Origin: Rhodospirillaceae bacterium | GTDB taxonomy: Bacteria > Pseudomonadota > Alphaproteobacteria > Rhodospirillales > Rhodospirillaceae | Length of the DNA stretch: 64,000 nucleotides | Assembly: GCA_029245025.1 (NCBI GenBank) | Contig: JAQWQC010000006.1 | Coordinates: 434,001-498,000, forward strand | Direction of reading: 5' to 3' | Part shown: one piece after another, positions 1 through 8,956 of the stretch | Numbering within the stretch: the first letter of the stretch is position 1 | Layout of the letters: the number at the start of each line of letters is the position of its first letter | Notes under the pieces: generated by a model | What the model was told of the DNA's origin: nothing | Seen by the model: the letters and a program-made list of their open reading frames with translations, nothing else | Database searches by the model: none | Translations under genes and position numbers: made by a program

Positions 1-210
1 GACGTTCGTTTAACATACGTCGAATCTGCGTTTGTCCAAGGCAGTCCAGCGGAGTTGGAGGGCAAACAGTGGATGATTGGTGGTCTTGTCCAAGTCACAC
101 CATCGATCTTGCTGAATGCCAATGCCTATATCGTTGATCATGAACTGGCGATGCCAACAGTTGAGCCCCCTGGCACCGGCGCCAGGGTCGGAGTTCAACT
201 CCGCTTCTAA
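1..210 (+). CDS. C-terminal end of a beta-barrel outer-membrane protein (5' truncated)
   Basis: Reading frame 1 is open from the window edge to the TAA at 208-210 and encodes 69 residues. The segment has alternating polar and hydrophobic residues like transmembrane beta strands and ends in VGVQLRF. A terminal Phe after an amphipathic strand is the classical BAM recognition signal of porins and other outer-membrane barrels. The frame overlaps the stop of the convergent ThiE-like gene by four bases. The N-terminal part lies outside the window, so the family (porin or other barrel) cannot be named. Confidence 0.6.
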   Translation, partial: DVRLTYVESAFVQGSPAELEGKQWMIGGLVQVTPSILLNANAYIVDHELAMPTVEPPGTGARVGVQLRF

Positions 211-779
211 AAGTTTTCTTGGACCAAACTGATGCCTGCGATACCTGCTGCACCAAGAGAGTTTAGGCGTTGAGAATCTGAGTTTGTGACACCCCCTAAC
301 GCATAGATAGGCAATCGACTTTGTCGCGCTACGGCGCCAAAGGGAAGAACGCCCAAGGACGGAGCGCCCGCATGGCTCTCCGTAGGTTTGACCGGAGACA
401 AAAAGACAGCGTCTGCGCCAATAGCTGTAGCGAGCCGTATCCCTCTTGGTCCATGAGCTGATGTGGTGAGCAGTCGGGTACGGGTAGCGTTTAGCAGGGG
501 TGACACGGCCTCATGCCGCAGCTGACCCTCTGGCATATGCACGCCATTGGCTTTGGTCTCACAGGCAAGACGCCAATCACCAGCTATTAGAAGCACCAAC
601 CGCCGTGCTTTGCAGACAGTGCTGAGTGCGTGGGCCAATTGGCGACGACGTGGCGATTCATAATGCCGGAGAATAAGGCCCCAGGTCGGCGGAAGAGTTT
701 GTGCAACGGCTACGGGATCGGGCAAGCGAGTTTCGTCGGTCATTACGAAAACCGATGGAATAGGGGGTCTCATCGTCAT
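207..779 (-). CDS. ThiE/TenI-like thiamine phosphate synthase family protein
   Basis: A 190-residue protein with the TIM-barrel outline of thiamine phosphate synthase: an early VFVMTDE strand, NGVHMPEG where ThiE has DGVHLGQ, DAVFLSPVKPT where ThiE has the GPIFPT phosphate-binding segment, and YALGGV where ThiE has the ALGGI strand. The usual Asn-Asp pair before the middle helix is replaced (IAGDWRLA), so pyrophosphate/Mg binding may be weakened. It could be a TenI-like or otherwise divergent homologue rather than a working ThiE. The start is uncertain: ATGs at 779, 773 and 743 all lack a clear Shine-Dalgarno. No TPP riboswitch is seen and no other thiamine gene is nearby. Confidence 0.65.
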   Translation of the reverse strand: MTMRPPIPSVFVMTDETRLPDPVAVAQTLPPTWGLILRHYESPRRRQLAHALSTVCKARRLVLLIAGDWRLACETKANGVHMPEGQLRHEAVSPLLNATRTRLLTTSAHGPRGIRLATAIGADAVFLSPVKPTESHAGAPSLGVLPFGAVARQSRLPIYALGGVTNSDSQRLNSLGAAGIAGISLVQENF

Positions 780-924
780 CGCTGAACACTTGCCAGACCT
801 AGCGTCAGCTGCCCGGTGCAATGGTGGCGACTTGAATGGCCTACTATATCTGTGCCTGGTGTCATTGTTCCATCTTATGCGAGGTTACCCTGCTGTGTCT
901 GTCCCACTCGATCAGGAGCAATCT

Positions 925-1596
925 GTGCGCATTGCCGATAATTTGGAAGCAATTCAACAACGTGTGGCCAAAGCCGCGTTGCGCGCAGGTCGTGAGGCGA
1001 AAGGTGTGAGCCTGACCGCCGTCTCAAAAATACACTCAGCAGACAGTGTACGTGCAGCTTTGGAGACCGGCCATCGTGTCTATGGCGAAAACAGGGTGCA
1101 GGAAGCAGCACAGAAATGGCCGCCCCTTAAGGCAGATTTTCCTGATGCCAGTATTCATCTCATTGGCCCATTGCAAACCAATAAAGTGCGTGATGCTGTC
1201 GCCTTGTTTGATGTCATTGAAACCGTCGATCGCCCCAAACTTGCCGCTGCCATAGCTGAAGAGATGGAAAAGCAGTCCCGGCACTTACCCTGTTTCATTC
1301 AGATCAATACAGGGGAGGAATCACAGAAAGCAGGCGTCATGCCAGCGGAGAGCGACAATTTTATTGCGGAGTGCCGCAATAACTACGGACTAAATGTCTC
1401 TGGCCTTATGTGTATCCCGCCTCAAGATGAAGAGCCAGCGCTGCACTTTGCGTTCTTGCGCGAGATCGCAAATCGTAATGGGGTAGCTGGATTAAGTATG
1501 GGAATGTCGGCTGATTTCGAAACAGCAGTTGAACTCGGCGCTACCCACATCCGTCTCGGAAGGGCCGTTTTTGGCGAGCGCCCTATAGTCAGCTAG
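925..1596 (+). CDS. yggS: YggS/PROSC family pyridoxal phosphate homeostasis protein
   Basis: A 223-residue single-domain PLP-binding protein of the alanine-racemase N-terminal fold (PLPBP/YggS). It helps control free pyridoxal phosphate and has no firmly known enzymatic reaction. The lysine that binds PLP is Lys35 in LTAVSK. The family motif YGENRVQEA follows, and the C-terminal SMGMSADFE and HIRLGRAVFGER segments make the phosphate site. I chose the GTG at 925 because AGGAG lies six bases upstream and the protein then begins at the usual family position. The frame is open further upstream, but that part is not conserved-looking. Its 3' end overlaps the convergent L,D-transpeptidase by eight bases. 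Confidence 0.9.
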   Translation: MRIADNLEAIQQRVAKAALRAGREAKGVSLTAVSKIHSADSVRAALETGHRVYGENRVQEAAQKWPPLKADFPDASIHLIGPLQTNKVRDAVALFDVIETVDRPKLAAAIAEEMEKQSRHLPCFIQINTGEESQKAGVMPAESDNFIAECRNNYGLNVSGLMCIPPQDEEPALHFAFLREIANRNGVAGLSMGMSADFETAVELGATHIRLGRAVFGERPIVS

Positions 1597-2110
1597 ATGG
1601 CCGTATTTCAATCACGCTGTCAGGCGTGCATGTCTTTAAGACAGTTATGAGATCCCCACATTTCATGGCGACGCATCCTTCTGTGGGACGAAGATCTTCT
1701 GCAGCCACGTGTAGAAATATAGCACTCCCTTCACCCGGTACAATGGGGTCATCATTGTGGCCGATCACAACAAGGATGTTGTAGCGGTTGTCATCTCGCC
1801 AAAGTTCTTCGGCACTTGCGCAGTATGGGTGTTCAACCAATTGATTGTATCGATGATCAGCAGGGGCATCACACCAGCCATCGTTTGGATTGATGGTGCT
1901 CAACGGTAATGTTGTCTCTGGCTTTTGAACTCTGTCTGCACGGTACAACACACGCCTAAGTACAAATCGACCGACGGGTGTTGTCCCATCACCTTCTACC
2001 TTGGCATTGCTTAGACCGTTTCGACCTAAAGCACACGCATAGGATGCGCCTCCAATGTGAACGTATCCGTGCGTATTGTCTGCGCCGTCAGGAATAACAA
2101 TCAAAGTCAT
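1589..2110 (-). CDS. L,D-transpeptidase catalytic (YkuD) domain protein
   Basis: A 173-residue protein consisting essentially of one YkuD domain, the fold that forms 3-3 peptidoglycan cross-links or attaches proteins to the wall. The active-site region is visible as VIGHNDDP, then GSAIFLHVA, then PTEGCVAM, with the catalytic Cys in EGC. No signal peptide or membrane helix is evident at the N-terminus (MTLIVIPDGAD), so export is unexplained. Related short alphaproteobacterial proteins are also annotated as L,D-peptidoglycan transpeptidases without one. A decayed reading frame ends 14 bases before its ATG and may once have been its operon partner. Confidence 0.8.
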   Translation of the reverse strand: MTLIVIPDGADNTHGYVHIGGASYACALGRNGLSNAKVEGDGTTPVGRFVLRRVLYRADRVQKPETTLPLSTINPNDGWCDAPADHRYNQLVEHPYCASAEELWRDDNRYNILVVIGHNDDPIVPGEGSAIFLHVAAEDLRPTEGCVAMKCGDLITVLKTCTPDSVIEIRPSS

Positions 2111-2124
2111 AGATAGAGTTTAGG

Positions 2125-2404
2125 TCAGGAGCCCGCGTTTTGCATGGCCTGATATTTTCCCTTGGCCCCCATAATTGTTTTGCCAAACCAGGCTGGCACC
2201 ACGATGGGGTCGGTTTCCTCAGCGAGCATACGGGCAGCGGTAAAGGGTTCTGCGACTGGGATCTTATCCGAGTCACCATGCGGTCGTTTTGCCTCGAGCA
2301 GTGGGTCTAATCCCTTAGCATTTGGTGATAATCCGCGGGATACAGTTCCTTGGCTATGGAGTTGAGCCTAAGCAGACAAATACTAAAGGTAGTTTATTGG
2401 GCAT
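2125..2404 (-). pseudogene. Decayed gene upstream of the L,D-transpeptidase (unidentified)
   Basis: On the minus strand an ATG at 2404, preceded by AAGGAAATAACTT, opens a frame reading MPNKLPLVFVCLG that stops after 16 codons. In another frame an open stretch from about 2374 to the TGA at 2125-2127 encodes a protein-like C-terminus with IPVAEPFTAARMLAEE and PIVVPAWFGKTIMG. It has no in-frame start codon at its beginning. The two parts look like one gene broken by at least one frameshift and probably shortened. I do not recognise the family. An alternative is a genuine short ORF using an unusual start. Confidence 0.4.
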
Positions 2405-2556
2405 AAGTTATTTCCTTCTTATCGACGCAAACCCCATACCAAACACAGGTCGTTTAGGGTCAATGACTTAGGCGGAGAGAAAAGGAAAACGCAGTTTACC
2501 GGGGAAAATTTACCGAGCTGAAATGATCACACGCACGGCTTCGGCCACAAGTTGCC

Positions 2557-3690
2557 CTAGAACAGATGCCCAGAACGTTTGGCCTTGGTATCGAGATATG
2601 ACCAGTTGTGCTGGTTGGACGGAAACACGTGCGGTACTCGCTCGGTTACGGCAACACCATGGCGCGCCAAGGCGCCTACTTTTGCGGGGTTGTTGGTCAA
2701 AAGTTTTACTTGAGCAACACGCAGGCGTCTCAATATCTGAACGGCTGGTAGGTATATTCGCTCATCGTCATCGAAGCCCAGTTGTTCATTTGCATCGACC
2801 GTGTCGAACCCCTTCTCTTGAAGTTCGTACGCTCGTAATTTGTTGACTAACCCAATGCCGCGACCTTCCTGCGCTAAATACAACAGCACACCGCCACCGC
2901 CGTCAGCTATGGCTGTAATGGCACCACGCAGTTGATCACCACAATCGCATTTCAGTGATCCGAGAAGGTCCCCTGTGAAACATTCAGAATGCAGTCGGGT
3001 CAGCACCGGCTTGGTGGTGTCAGGTTCACCGATGACAATAGCCAGGTGCTCAACTCCGCCATCGCGCGGCCGGAAGGCGATGATCTTAGTGTCCTCACAT
3101 CCACCGAGCGGGACGCGCGCTTCCGAAACGGGTACCAAGGCCTCTGCTTGAAGTCTGTCATAGGCCGACACAGCAGTTGCCGACACGACTGTCCGGCCAT
3201 TGGCGCTGGCCCAGGCGATGGGATCCTTTGCAGTGATTGTGGCAATGACAACGGCGGGCAGCAGCCGTGCGATTTTTGTCATACGCACCGCCATGTATGC
3301 GGCGGAGGTTTCATCAAGCATTTTACCGGTTACACCCGCGGGAGGCACGGGGCCTTGGGGGTCTGCTTTTGGATCGATCAAAGTGCGTATCGACGTCGCG
3401 TTAAATCCATCTTCTTGCCGAAGAATCACCGCCGGTGCGGTAGGATCAGCTAAGCCCAAAATAGCAGCACGACGCCCGGTTACGGCGACAGATATCTCAT
3501 CTAAATCTTGCCGGTTAAAAAACGGCAACGGCCCAGCTTCGACAGTTTCCGCTGGTCGCGCAAGAACGGACCCATCTTCAGAAATGATAACAACTGCTGA
3601 GCCACGCCGCAGTTCAGCCACGGCACGATCAACTGTTTCCAGGACTGCGACCACATCCACGCTAGGGTCTTTTTGAACCTCAACACTCAT
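2557..3690 (-). CDS. ribA: GTP cyclohydrolase II with degenerate N-terminal RibB-like domain
   Basis: A 377-residue enzyme that opens GTP to 2,5-diamino-6-ribosylamino-pyrimidinone phosphate, the first step of riboflavin synthesis. The C-terminal half is clear GTP cyclohydrolase II: RLHSECFTGD, the zinc ligands of CDCGDQL near residue 248, LYLAQEGRGIGL for GTP binding and catalysis, and LLTNNPAKV. The first roughly 190 residues resemble the diverged DHBP-synthase-like domain that precedes RibA in many alphaproteobacteria. I chose the ATG at 3690 (MSVEVQKD). The frame is open for another 45 codons, but those residues are basic and unlike the family. No FMN riboswitch is visible in the 207-bp gap to the divergent regulator. 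Confidence 0.9.
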   Translation of the reverse strand: MSVEVQKDPSVDVVAVLETVDRAVAELRRGSAVVIISEDGSVLARPAETVEAGPLPFFNRQDLDEISVAVTGRRAAILGLADPTAPAVILRQEDGFNATSIRTLIDPKADPQGPVPPAGVTGKMLDETSAAYMAVRMTKIARLLPAVVIATITAKDPIAWASANGRTVVSATAVSAYDRLQAEALVPVSEARVPLGGCEDTKIIAFRPRDGGVEHLAIVIGEPDTTKPVLTRLHSECFTGDLLGSLKCDCGDQLRGAITAIADGGGGVLLYLAQEGRGIGLVNKLRAYELQEKGFDTVDANEQLGFDDDERIYLPAVQILRRLRVAQVKLLTNNPAKVGALARHGVAVTERVPHVFPSNQHNWSYLDTKAKRSGHLF

Positions 3691-3897
3691 ATGTCTGTTA
3701 TAGCTTGTTTTTCTGGATTGTGCAGGGTGAGGATTTGGCCCCTTCCGCAAAAAACTCACCCCTCCAGAGCGTTTTCTATCCACCAATCGGCCTGACCCGC
3801 TACATTTAAGACTGAATTTGTTCATGGCACTGCTGGTGTCTCGCCCCGTTTCTCGTAATATCTGCCAGCACCCACGTCACCTCCACCGGAGACCTAA

Positions 3898-4590
3898 ATG
3901 GCTTCAGGAAAATCACTCCTCCTTGTCGACGACGACGCCATGTTGCGCGACTCCTTGGTAGAGCAACTGCAAGAGCAAGAAGATTTTGAAGTTATTGTAC
4001 AAGCATCGGCTGGCGCGGAAGCGGTTGATCTTACCAAGGGTCAAGTCTTCGACGTCATCATTCTCGATCTAGGCCTGCCGGATATGGACGGCCGCGATGT
4101 TTGCCGGGCTATGCGTGAGTCTGGGGTTCGGTCACCGATTATTATGTTGACGGCATCAGATAGCGACGACGATACGGTCGCTGGATTAGATGCGGGGGCT
4201 AATGACTACGTGACAAAACCGTTCCGTCTGACCGTGCTGCTGGCGCGTGTGCGTGCGCACCTCAGGCAGCACAACCAATCTGACGATGCCATATTTGTGG
4301 TTGGGCCATACAAATTCCAGCCCGCCACCAAAATATTAGTTCATGAAGAGACGGAGAAAAAGATCCGCCTGACTGAAAAAGAAACCGCTATCCTGAAATA
4401 CTTATTTCGTGTTGGAGATATGACAGTCCAACGTGAAAAGCTGCTTGATGAGGTATGGGGTTATAACGCAGGCGTCACGACGCATACGCTGGAAACCCAC
4501 GTCTATCGATTGCGTCAAAAAATCGAACCTGATCCGTCGAATGCCCAGCTTCTTATCACGGAACCTGGCGGCTATCGCCTCAAACCCTGA
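3898..4590 (+). CDS. OmpR/PhoB-type response regulator (orphan)
   Basis: A 230-residue two-domain regulator. The receiver domain (about 1-120) shows the acidic pocket LLVDDD, the phosphoacceptor Asp57 in ILDLGLPD, Thr86 in MLTAS and Lys107 in YVTKPF. The C-terminal winged-helix DNA-binding domain (about 130-230) has LTEKETAILKYL, a VWGYN segment and the recognition-helix stretch TLETHVYRLRQKIE. The start ATG has GGAGA seven bases upstream. No histidine kinase gene is adjacent, so the partner must be encoded elsewhere. The gene is divergent from ribA and convergent with an XRE regulator. Its regulon cannot be inferred from the window. Confidence 0.9.
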   Translation: MASGKSLLLVDDDAMLRDSLVEQLQEQEDFEVIVQASAGAEAVDLTKGQVFDVIILDLGLPDMDGRDVCRAMRESGVRSPIIMLTASDSDDDTVAGLDAGANDYVTKPFRLTVLLARVRAHLRQHNQSDDAIFVVGPYKFQPATKILVHEETEKKIRLTEKETAILKYLFRVGDMTVQREKLLDEVWGYNAGVTTHTLETHVYRLRQKIEPDPSNAQLLITEPGGYRLKP

Positions 4591-4671
4591 TTCACATGAG
4601 TTTTCTCTCGCGACGGCCCTTGGGTAAGCCACTGCGAAAACATGAATTTAAGCTCAAGTTAAGGAGCTCGA

Positions 4672-5154
4672 CTATTCTCGTTTTGATATGTTGACGAGCA
4701 GGTCGAGGACGTTCCGACGCAACTCTTCCCCATGCAATCGCCAATAGGCCCTTACGAGTTCGAGACTTTCCGTTCTTTGCATTGGGTCATCGTCAAAGCC
4801 TACTTGGGGGTCTGACAAGCCTTCACCTGTTCTTGGTTCTGGTGTCGCCCGTTCTGTCGTGACGTCATCACTGATGTCTTCAAAGAAGTAAGAAATGGGG
4901 CAATCGAGAACACGAGAAATGTCGTACAAACGCGATGCACTTACACGATTATGTCCACTCTCATATTTTTGCACCTGCTGGAAAGTTACCCCTATGTCAC
5001 CGGCCAGTTGCTCTTGGCTGATGCGTAATAGTGTTCTTCGGAGTTTGATACGCCGCCCGACATGGATGTCGATGGGGTCAGGAGACCCTGCTCGAGCTCC
5101 GGGCGGTCCATCCCTTCGGTTTGCTGTTATATTGTTCACTGCTGCTAGTTCCAT
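4672..5154 (-). CDS. XRE-family transcriptional regulator (paralogue of 42736-43230)
   Basis: A 160-residue protein with a central XRE/SinR-type helix-turn-helix at about residues 31-86: VGRRIKLRRTLL, SQEQLAGDIGVTFQQVQKYE and the dimer-supporting ISRVLDCPISYFFED. The C-terminal part carries ESLELVRAYWRL, which recurs almost unchanged in the second XRE regulator of the window. The first 25 residues are Pro/Gly/Arg rich and look disordered. Such regulators are common in alphaproteobacteria; their targets are usually unknown. It ends about 80 bp from the convergent response-regulator gene. The region 5155-5190 upstream is AT-rich and probably holds its promoter. Confidence 0.85.
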   Translation of the reverse strand: MELAAVNNITANRRDGPPGARAGSPDPIDIHVGRRIKLRRTLLRISQEQLAGDIGVTFQQVQKYESGHNRVSASRLYDISRVLDCPISYFFEDISDDVTTERATPEPRTGEGLSDPQVGFDDDPMQRTESLELVRAYWRLHGEELRRNVLDLLVNISKRE

Positions 5155-5393
5155 TGATTATTATTTTTATCATTAGGTTGTTTTTTTATTTCAGCCTGCG
5201 TAATCGACCCATTTCCATTGTAACTTCTCGCCTTCTGCGTGTCCCGGCCTAATAAGTAGGAAGTCGCTCAATTGCTGGTTATGTGGAGTCCATCGAACAA
5301 GTTGCCAGTCGCACCCAGCGAAGAACCAGCTCTGTGGCTTTGTAGAAGCTGACCTGCTAAAAGGTCGCCGAATCAAAGAAAAGGGGCATCGCC

Positions 5394-5981
5394 ATGCGTA
5401 CGGCAAAGGTCACCCGAAGCACCAAGGAAACGGATATTTCCGTCACAGTGAATCTTGACGGGAGCGGTCAGTATACGGTCGCGACCGGTGTTGGCTTCTT
5501 GGATCACATGCTTGAGCAATTGTCCCGCCACAGCCTGATTGACCTTGCTGTCGAGGCGAAGGGCGATTTACACATCGATTTTCACCACACCACGGAAGAC
5601 GTCGGTATCTGCATCGGCGAGGCGGTGGCCGAAGCCTTGGGGGATCGCATTGGCGTCACCCGGTATGGCTCTGCGGTTATTCCGATGGATGAGACCCTGA
5701 CAGAAGTGGCGTTGGATTTGTCCAACCGCCCTTATCTAATTTGGAAAGTCGATTTCTCTAAGCCGAAACTTGGCGATATGGATACTGAGCTGTTTAAGGA
5801 ATGGTTTCAGGCCTTTGCTCAGGCGGCCGGAGTCACGCTGCATGTGTGGAACAAGTATGGTGAAAACAATCACCATATTGTCGAATCCTGTTTTAAAGGA
5901 TTGGCGCGATCACTCCGCGCGGCTATCGAAATTGATGACCGCAAAGCTAACGCTGTTCCCTCGACCAAGGGTAAGCTTTAG
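5394..5981 (+). CDS. hisB: Imidazoleglycerol-phosphate dehydratase
   Basis: A 195-residue protein, the normal length of the single-function HisB. It converts imidazoleglycerol phosphate to imidazole-acetol phosphate in histidine synthesis. The manganese-binding histidine motifs are both present: [23 protein letters not shown] near residue 65, and the repeated [12 protein letters not shown] near the C-terminus. The ATG at 5394 follows AAGAAAAGGGGC. It opens a plus-strand run hisB-hisH-hisA-hisF-hisE-HIT; the 54-bp gap to hisH is the largest in the run. The 200 bases upstream contain no obvious leader peptide rich in His codons. Confidence 0.96.
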   Translation: MRTAKVTRSTKETDISVTVNLDGSGQYTVATGVGFLDHMLEQLSRHSLIDLAVEAKGDLHIDFHHTTEDVGICIGEAVAEALGDRIGVTRYGSAVIPMDETLTEVALDLSNRPYLIWKVDFSKPKLGDMDTELFKEWFQAFAQAAGVTLHVWNKYGENNHHIVESCFKGLARSLRAAIEIDDRKANAVPSTKGKL

Positions 5982-6035
5982 GCGTTCCAAAATAGGCGGC
6001 GATGCTCGACTTTAGAGAAGGTTGCCGAAAGTCTG

Positions 6036-6698
6036 ATGATGCAGATTGTTATCGTAGATTATGGATCAGGCAACTTGCGCTCAGCAGCGAAAGCATTTGA
6101 GCGTGCGGCGCTGGAGTCGGTCGCCAGCGCATCGGTTTCTGTAACTGCTGATGCCGAAGAGGTGGCTGCAGCTGACCGTGTTGTTTTGCCAGGCGTTGGT
6201 GCATTCGCTGATTGCAAAGAAGGCTTAAAGAATCTGCCAGGCATGGTTGATGCCTTGCAGCACGCGGTGATTACAAAGGGCCGTCCATTCTTTGGCATCT
6301 GTGTCGGTATGCAGTTGATGGCGACCATTGGACTAGAGCACGGAGAAACCGACGGCTTTGATTGGATACCGGGAAAGGTTGAGGCTTTATCGCCATCAAA
6401 AGAGGCGGGACCGGGCGGGACCGGCCCACGTATTCCCCATATGGGATGGAATCGTTTGAATTTAGAGATGCCGCACCCGGTTCTGAATGATTTGGGCTAT
6501 GATCCCTTCGCCTATTTTGTTCACAGCTACCACGTTGTTTGCGATGATCCGGAAACGGTTTGCGCCACCGTTGACTACGGTCAAACAGTTACCGCAGCGA
6601 TTGGTAAAGACACGTTCTTCGGAACGCAATTCCATCCGGAGAAGAGTCAGGCTCTTGGCTTGCGTCTGATTGGTAATTTTTTGAAGTGGACACCGTAA
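6036..6698 (+). CDS. hisH: Imidazole glycerol phosphate synthase, glutaminase subunit
   Basis: A 220-residue class I glutamine amidotransferase that supplies ammonia to HisF in the HisHF complex. Visible motifs are [12 protein letters not shown] at the N-terminus, the oxyanion strand LPGVGAF, the nucleophile Cys89 in [10 protein letters not shown] and the catalytic His/Glu in TQFHPEKSQ. Two tandem ATGs open the gene and either may be used. The stop is only two bases before the ATG of hisA, so translation is likely coupled. Separation of hisB from hisH by 54 bp allows an independent ribosome-binding site. Confidence 0.95.
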   Translation: MMQIVIVDYGSGNLRSAAKAFERAALESVASASVSVTADAEEVAAADRVVLPGVGAFADCKEGLKNLPGMVDALQHAVITKGRPFFGICVGMQLMATIGLEHGETDGFDWIPGKVEALSPSKEAGPGGTGPRIPHMGWNRLNLEMPHPVLNDLGYDPFAYFVHSYHVVCDDPETVCATVDYGQTVTAAIGKDTFFGTQFHPEKSQALGLRLIGNFLKWTP

Positions 6699-6700
6699 CA

Positions 6701-7441
6701 ATGAGCCAAGTGATTCTATATCCAGCCATTGATCTCAAGGATGGCCAGTGTGTACGTTTGGCGCAGGGCGATATGGAACGAGTCACGGTTTTTAGTGATG
6801 ACCCTGCAGCCCAGGCACACCGTTTCGTCGAAGCAGGCGCTTCATGGATTCATGTGGTCGATCTCAATGGCGCCTTCGCCGGTGAGCCAGTCAATTCGGC
6901 TGCGGTGGAGACTATCGTGACTGCCGTTGACCGGCCCGTGCAATTGGGAGGCGGCATTCGTGATATGGCGATGGTGTCCCATTGGCTTTCGTCGGGTATT
7001 GAGCGGGTTGTTCTCGGTACCGCTGCGGTCAAAAACCCGGATTTGGTCCGCGAGTCCTGTGCCGCATTTCCAGGGCGTGTCGCCGTTGGTATCGATGCGC
7101 GCGACGGACGTGTGGCGGTAGAGGGCTGGGCGGAAACATCGGATATCACGGCTGTTGACCTAGCAAAGAGGTTTGAAGATGCTGGTGTTGCTGCCATTAT
7201 CCACACGGATATTGACCGTGATGGTGTGCTTGGTGGACCAAATGTTGAGGCTTCCGCCTCTCTCGCTGACGCAGTCGGGACTCCGGTGATTGTGTCTGGC
7301 GGCGTGGCATCACTGGACGATCTTTCTGAAATCAAAAGAGAGGCCAAGTCTTCTCCAGGGATCACAGGTGTGATTTCAGGCAGGGCCCTTTATGATGGAC
7401 GGATCAACTTATCCGAAGCCATCGCCCTGTTGGCGGAGTAA
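6701..7441 (+). CDS. hisA: ProFAR isomerase (phosphoribosylformimino-AICAR-P isomerase)
   Basis: A 246-residue (beta/alpha)8 barrel catalysing the Amadori isomerisation of ProFAR to PRFAR. The first strand [16 protein letters not shown] holds the catalytic Asp, and the second half-barrel Asp lies in [13 protein letters not shown]. Phosphate-binding GGGIRD and SGGVASLDD are present. I chose the ATG at 6701 just after the hisH stop; an in-frame GTG five codons earlier lies inside hisH and adds no conserved sequence. Eight bases separate it from hisF. Its HisF-like fold reflects the known duplication of this family. Confidence 0.95.
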   Translation: MSQVILYPAIDLKDGQCVRLAQGDMERVTVFSDDPAAQAHRFVEAGASWIHVVDLNGAFAGEPVNSAAVETIVTAVDRPVQLGGGIRDMAMVSHWLSSGIERVVLGTAAVKNPDLVRESCAAFPGRVAVGIDARDGRVAVEGWAETSDITAVDLAKRFEDAGVAAIIHTDIDRDGVLGGPNVEASASLADAVGTPVIVSGGVASLDDLSEIKREAKSSPGITGVISGRALYDGRINLSEAIALLAE

Positions 7442-7449
7442 GCCGGACC

Positions 7450-8235
7450 ATGCTGACCGTTCGTGTAATACCTTGCCTCGACGTAAAGGATGGTCGGGTT
7501 GTAAAAGGCGTCAATTTTGTTGGCTTGCGCGATGCCGGTGACCCCGTTGAACAGGCGCAAGTGTATGATGCCGCCGGCGCTGACGAATTATGCTTTCTTG
7601 ATATTACGGCGAGCCATGAGAAGCGCGACACCTTCTATGATGTCGTTGCGCGCACGGCTGAGCATTGTTTTATGCCGGTTACTGTCGGGGGCGGTGTTAG
7701 AACGGTAGAAGATATTCGCAAACTTCTTCTGGCTGGTGCTGATAAGGTGTCTATTAATACTGCGGCGGTAGAGCGCCCGGAGTTCGTGCGTGAAGCAGCT
7801 GAGAAGTTTGGCAGCCAATGCATTGTGGTGGCTGTCGACCCAAAATCTGTCGGTCCGGGTAAGTATAAGATTTTCACACACGGTGGTCGTACACCCACCG
7901 GTCTTGATGCTGTCGAGTGGGCGCAGCGCATGGCCGACTATGGTGCCGGCGAAATTCTTCTGACGTCGATGGATCGAGATGGAACGCGGGACGGCTATGA
8001 TATTACCTTAACCCGCGCGGTTGCCGATGCTGTTTCGATACCGGTTATCGCGTCTGGCGGTGTTGGTACGCTTGATCACATGGTGGCAGGTGTGCGAGAT
8101 GGCCACGCAACGGCTGTGTTAGCGGCGTCTATTTTTCATTTCGGTGACTATTCAATTGAAGAGGCGAAATCCTATCTTGCCGGCGCTGGCTTACCCGTGC
8201 GACCGGTCGACCCAGATCGTGCGGAGGCAGCATGA
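7450..8235 (+). CDS. hisF: Imidazole glycerol phosphate synthase, cyclase subunit
   Basis: A 261-residue barrel that joins PRFAR with ammonia from HisH to give imidazoleglycerol phosphate and AICAR. Signature parts are [16 protein letters not shown] with the catalytic Asp, [47 protein letters not shown] with the second catalytic Asp, and IASGGVG. The length is normal. Its last bases (8232-8235) overlap the hisE start in an ATGA arrangement, which indicates translational coupling. Confidence 0.96.
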   Translation: MLTVRVIPCLDVKDGRVVKGVNFVGLRDAGDPVEQAQVYDAAGADELCFLDITASHEKRDTFYDVVARTAEHCFMPVTVGGGVRTVEDIRKLLLAGADKVSINTAAVERPEFVREAAEKFGSQCIVVAVDPKSVGPGKYKIFTHGGRTPTGLDAVEWAQRMADYGAGEILLTSMDRDGTRDGYDITLTRAVADAVSIPVIASGGVGTLDHMVAGVRDGHATAVLAASIFHFGDYSIEEAKSYLAGAGLPVRPVDPDRAEAA

Positions 8236-8582
8236 GTAAGAAAAAAGAGTCCACTAAAAAGGCAGACGCTGCAGTGCTTGAGCGCCTATATGACGTATTG
8301 GTGAGCCGTAAAGATGCTGACCCTTCGACATCTTATACGGCAAAAATGTATGCCAAAGGTTTGACTAAGATCGCTCAGAAAGTCGGCGAAGAAGGTGTTG
8401 AAACGGCGCTTGCCGCAGTCGCAGAGGGCCGCGACGAGCTACTCAACGAAAGCGCCGACCTTCTTTATATGCTACTGCTGTTGTGGGCGCAGAAGGGCGT
8501 CAAGCCACAAGAGGTGTTTGCGATTCTTGACCAACGGTTTGGAACATCTGGCATTCGGGAGTCGTCCAGAGAAAAATCATGA
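8232..8582 (+). CDS. hisE: Phosphoribosyl-ATP pyrophosphatase
   Basis: A 116-residue all-alpha MazG-like pyrophosphohydrolase that removes pyrophosphate from phosphoribosyl-ATP, the second step of histidine synthesis. The family metal-binding pattern is visible as [13 protein letters not shown] and [12 protein letters not shown]. The N-terminus is Lys-rich. It stands alone rather than fused to HisI, as is common in alphaproteobacteria; hisI, hisG, hisD and hisC are not in the window. It starts inside hisF and ends inside the HIT-protein gene, each by a four-base overlap. Confidence 0.93.
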   Translation: MSKKKESTKKADAAVLERLYDVLVSRKDADPSTSYTAKMYAKGLTKIAQKVGEEGVETALAAVAEGRDELLNESADLLYMLLLLWAQKGVKPQEVFAILDQRFGTSGIRESSREKS

Positions 8583-8941
8583 CAGCTTATGACGACGATA
8601 ATATCTTCGCGAAAATTCTTCGTGGTGAAATTCCCAACACCACCATCTATGAAGACGACCACGTGCTTGCTTTTGATGATATTGCACCGCAGGCTCCCGT
8701 CCATGTCATGGTGATTCCGAAGGGTCGATATGTTTCGATGACCGACTTTGCTGAGAAAGCATCGGACGCGGAAATTGCAGCTCTTAATCGCGCCATTCTC
8801 AAAGTCGTTGATGCCAAGGGCCTAAGAGAGTTGGGGTATCGTATATTGGTAAATAGCGGCGCTGACGGCGGACAGGAAATTCCGCACCTTCATATTCATG
8901 TGTGCGGCGGAAAACCGCTCGGCCCGTTTCTTAACAAATAG
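8579..8941 (+). CDS. HIT-family (HINT-type) nucleotide-binding hydrolase
   Basis: A 120-residue histidine-triad protein. The N-terminal IFAKILRGEIPNTTIYEDDHVLAFDDIAPQ (about residues 9-38) is typical of HINT purine-nucleoside phosphoramidases. The active-site triad is PHLHIHVCGG near residue 105. These enzymes hydrolyse AMP-linked phosphoramidates; the physiological substrate in bacteria is not settled. The start overlaps the hisE stop by four bases, so it is the last gene of the histidine transcription unit. The partnership with hisE is common in alphaproteobacteria, although a role in histidine synthesis is not established. Confidence 0.93.
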   Translation: MTAYDDDNIFAKILRGEIPNTTIYEDDHVLAFDDIAPQAPVHVMVIPKGRYVSMTDFAEKASDAEIAALNRAILKVVDAKGLRELGYRILVNSGADGGQEIPHLHIHVCGGKPLGPFLNK

Positions 8942-8956
8942 ACACGGCAATTTTTA

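Noticed and set aside
5191-5406. 71-codon minus-strand frame before hisB
   Set aside because: It overlaps the hisB start, has no family similarity that I can see and no Shine-Dalgarno; treated as chance, although parts look protein-like.
6850-7365. 171-codon frame opposite hisA
   Set aside because: Antisense shadow of a clear gene.
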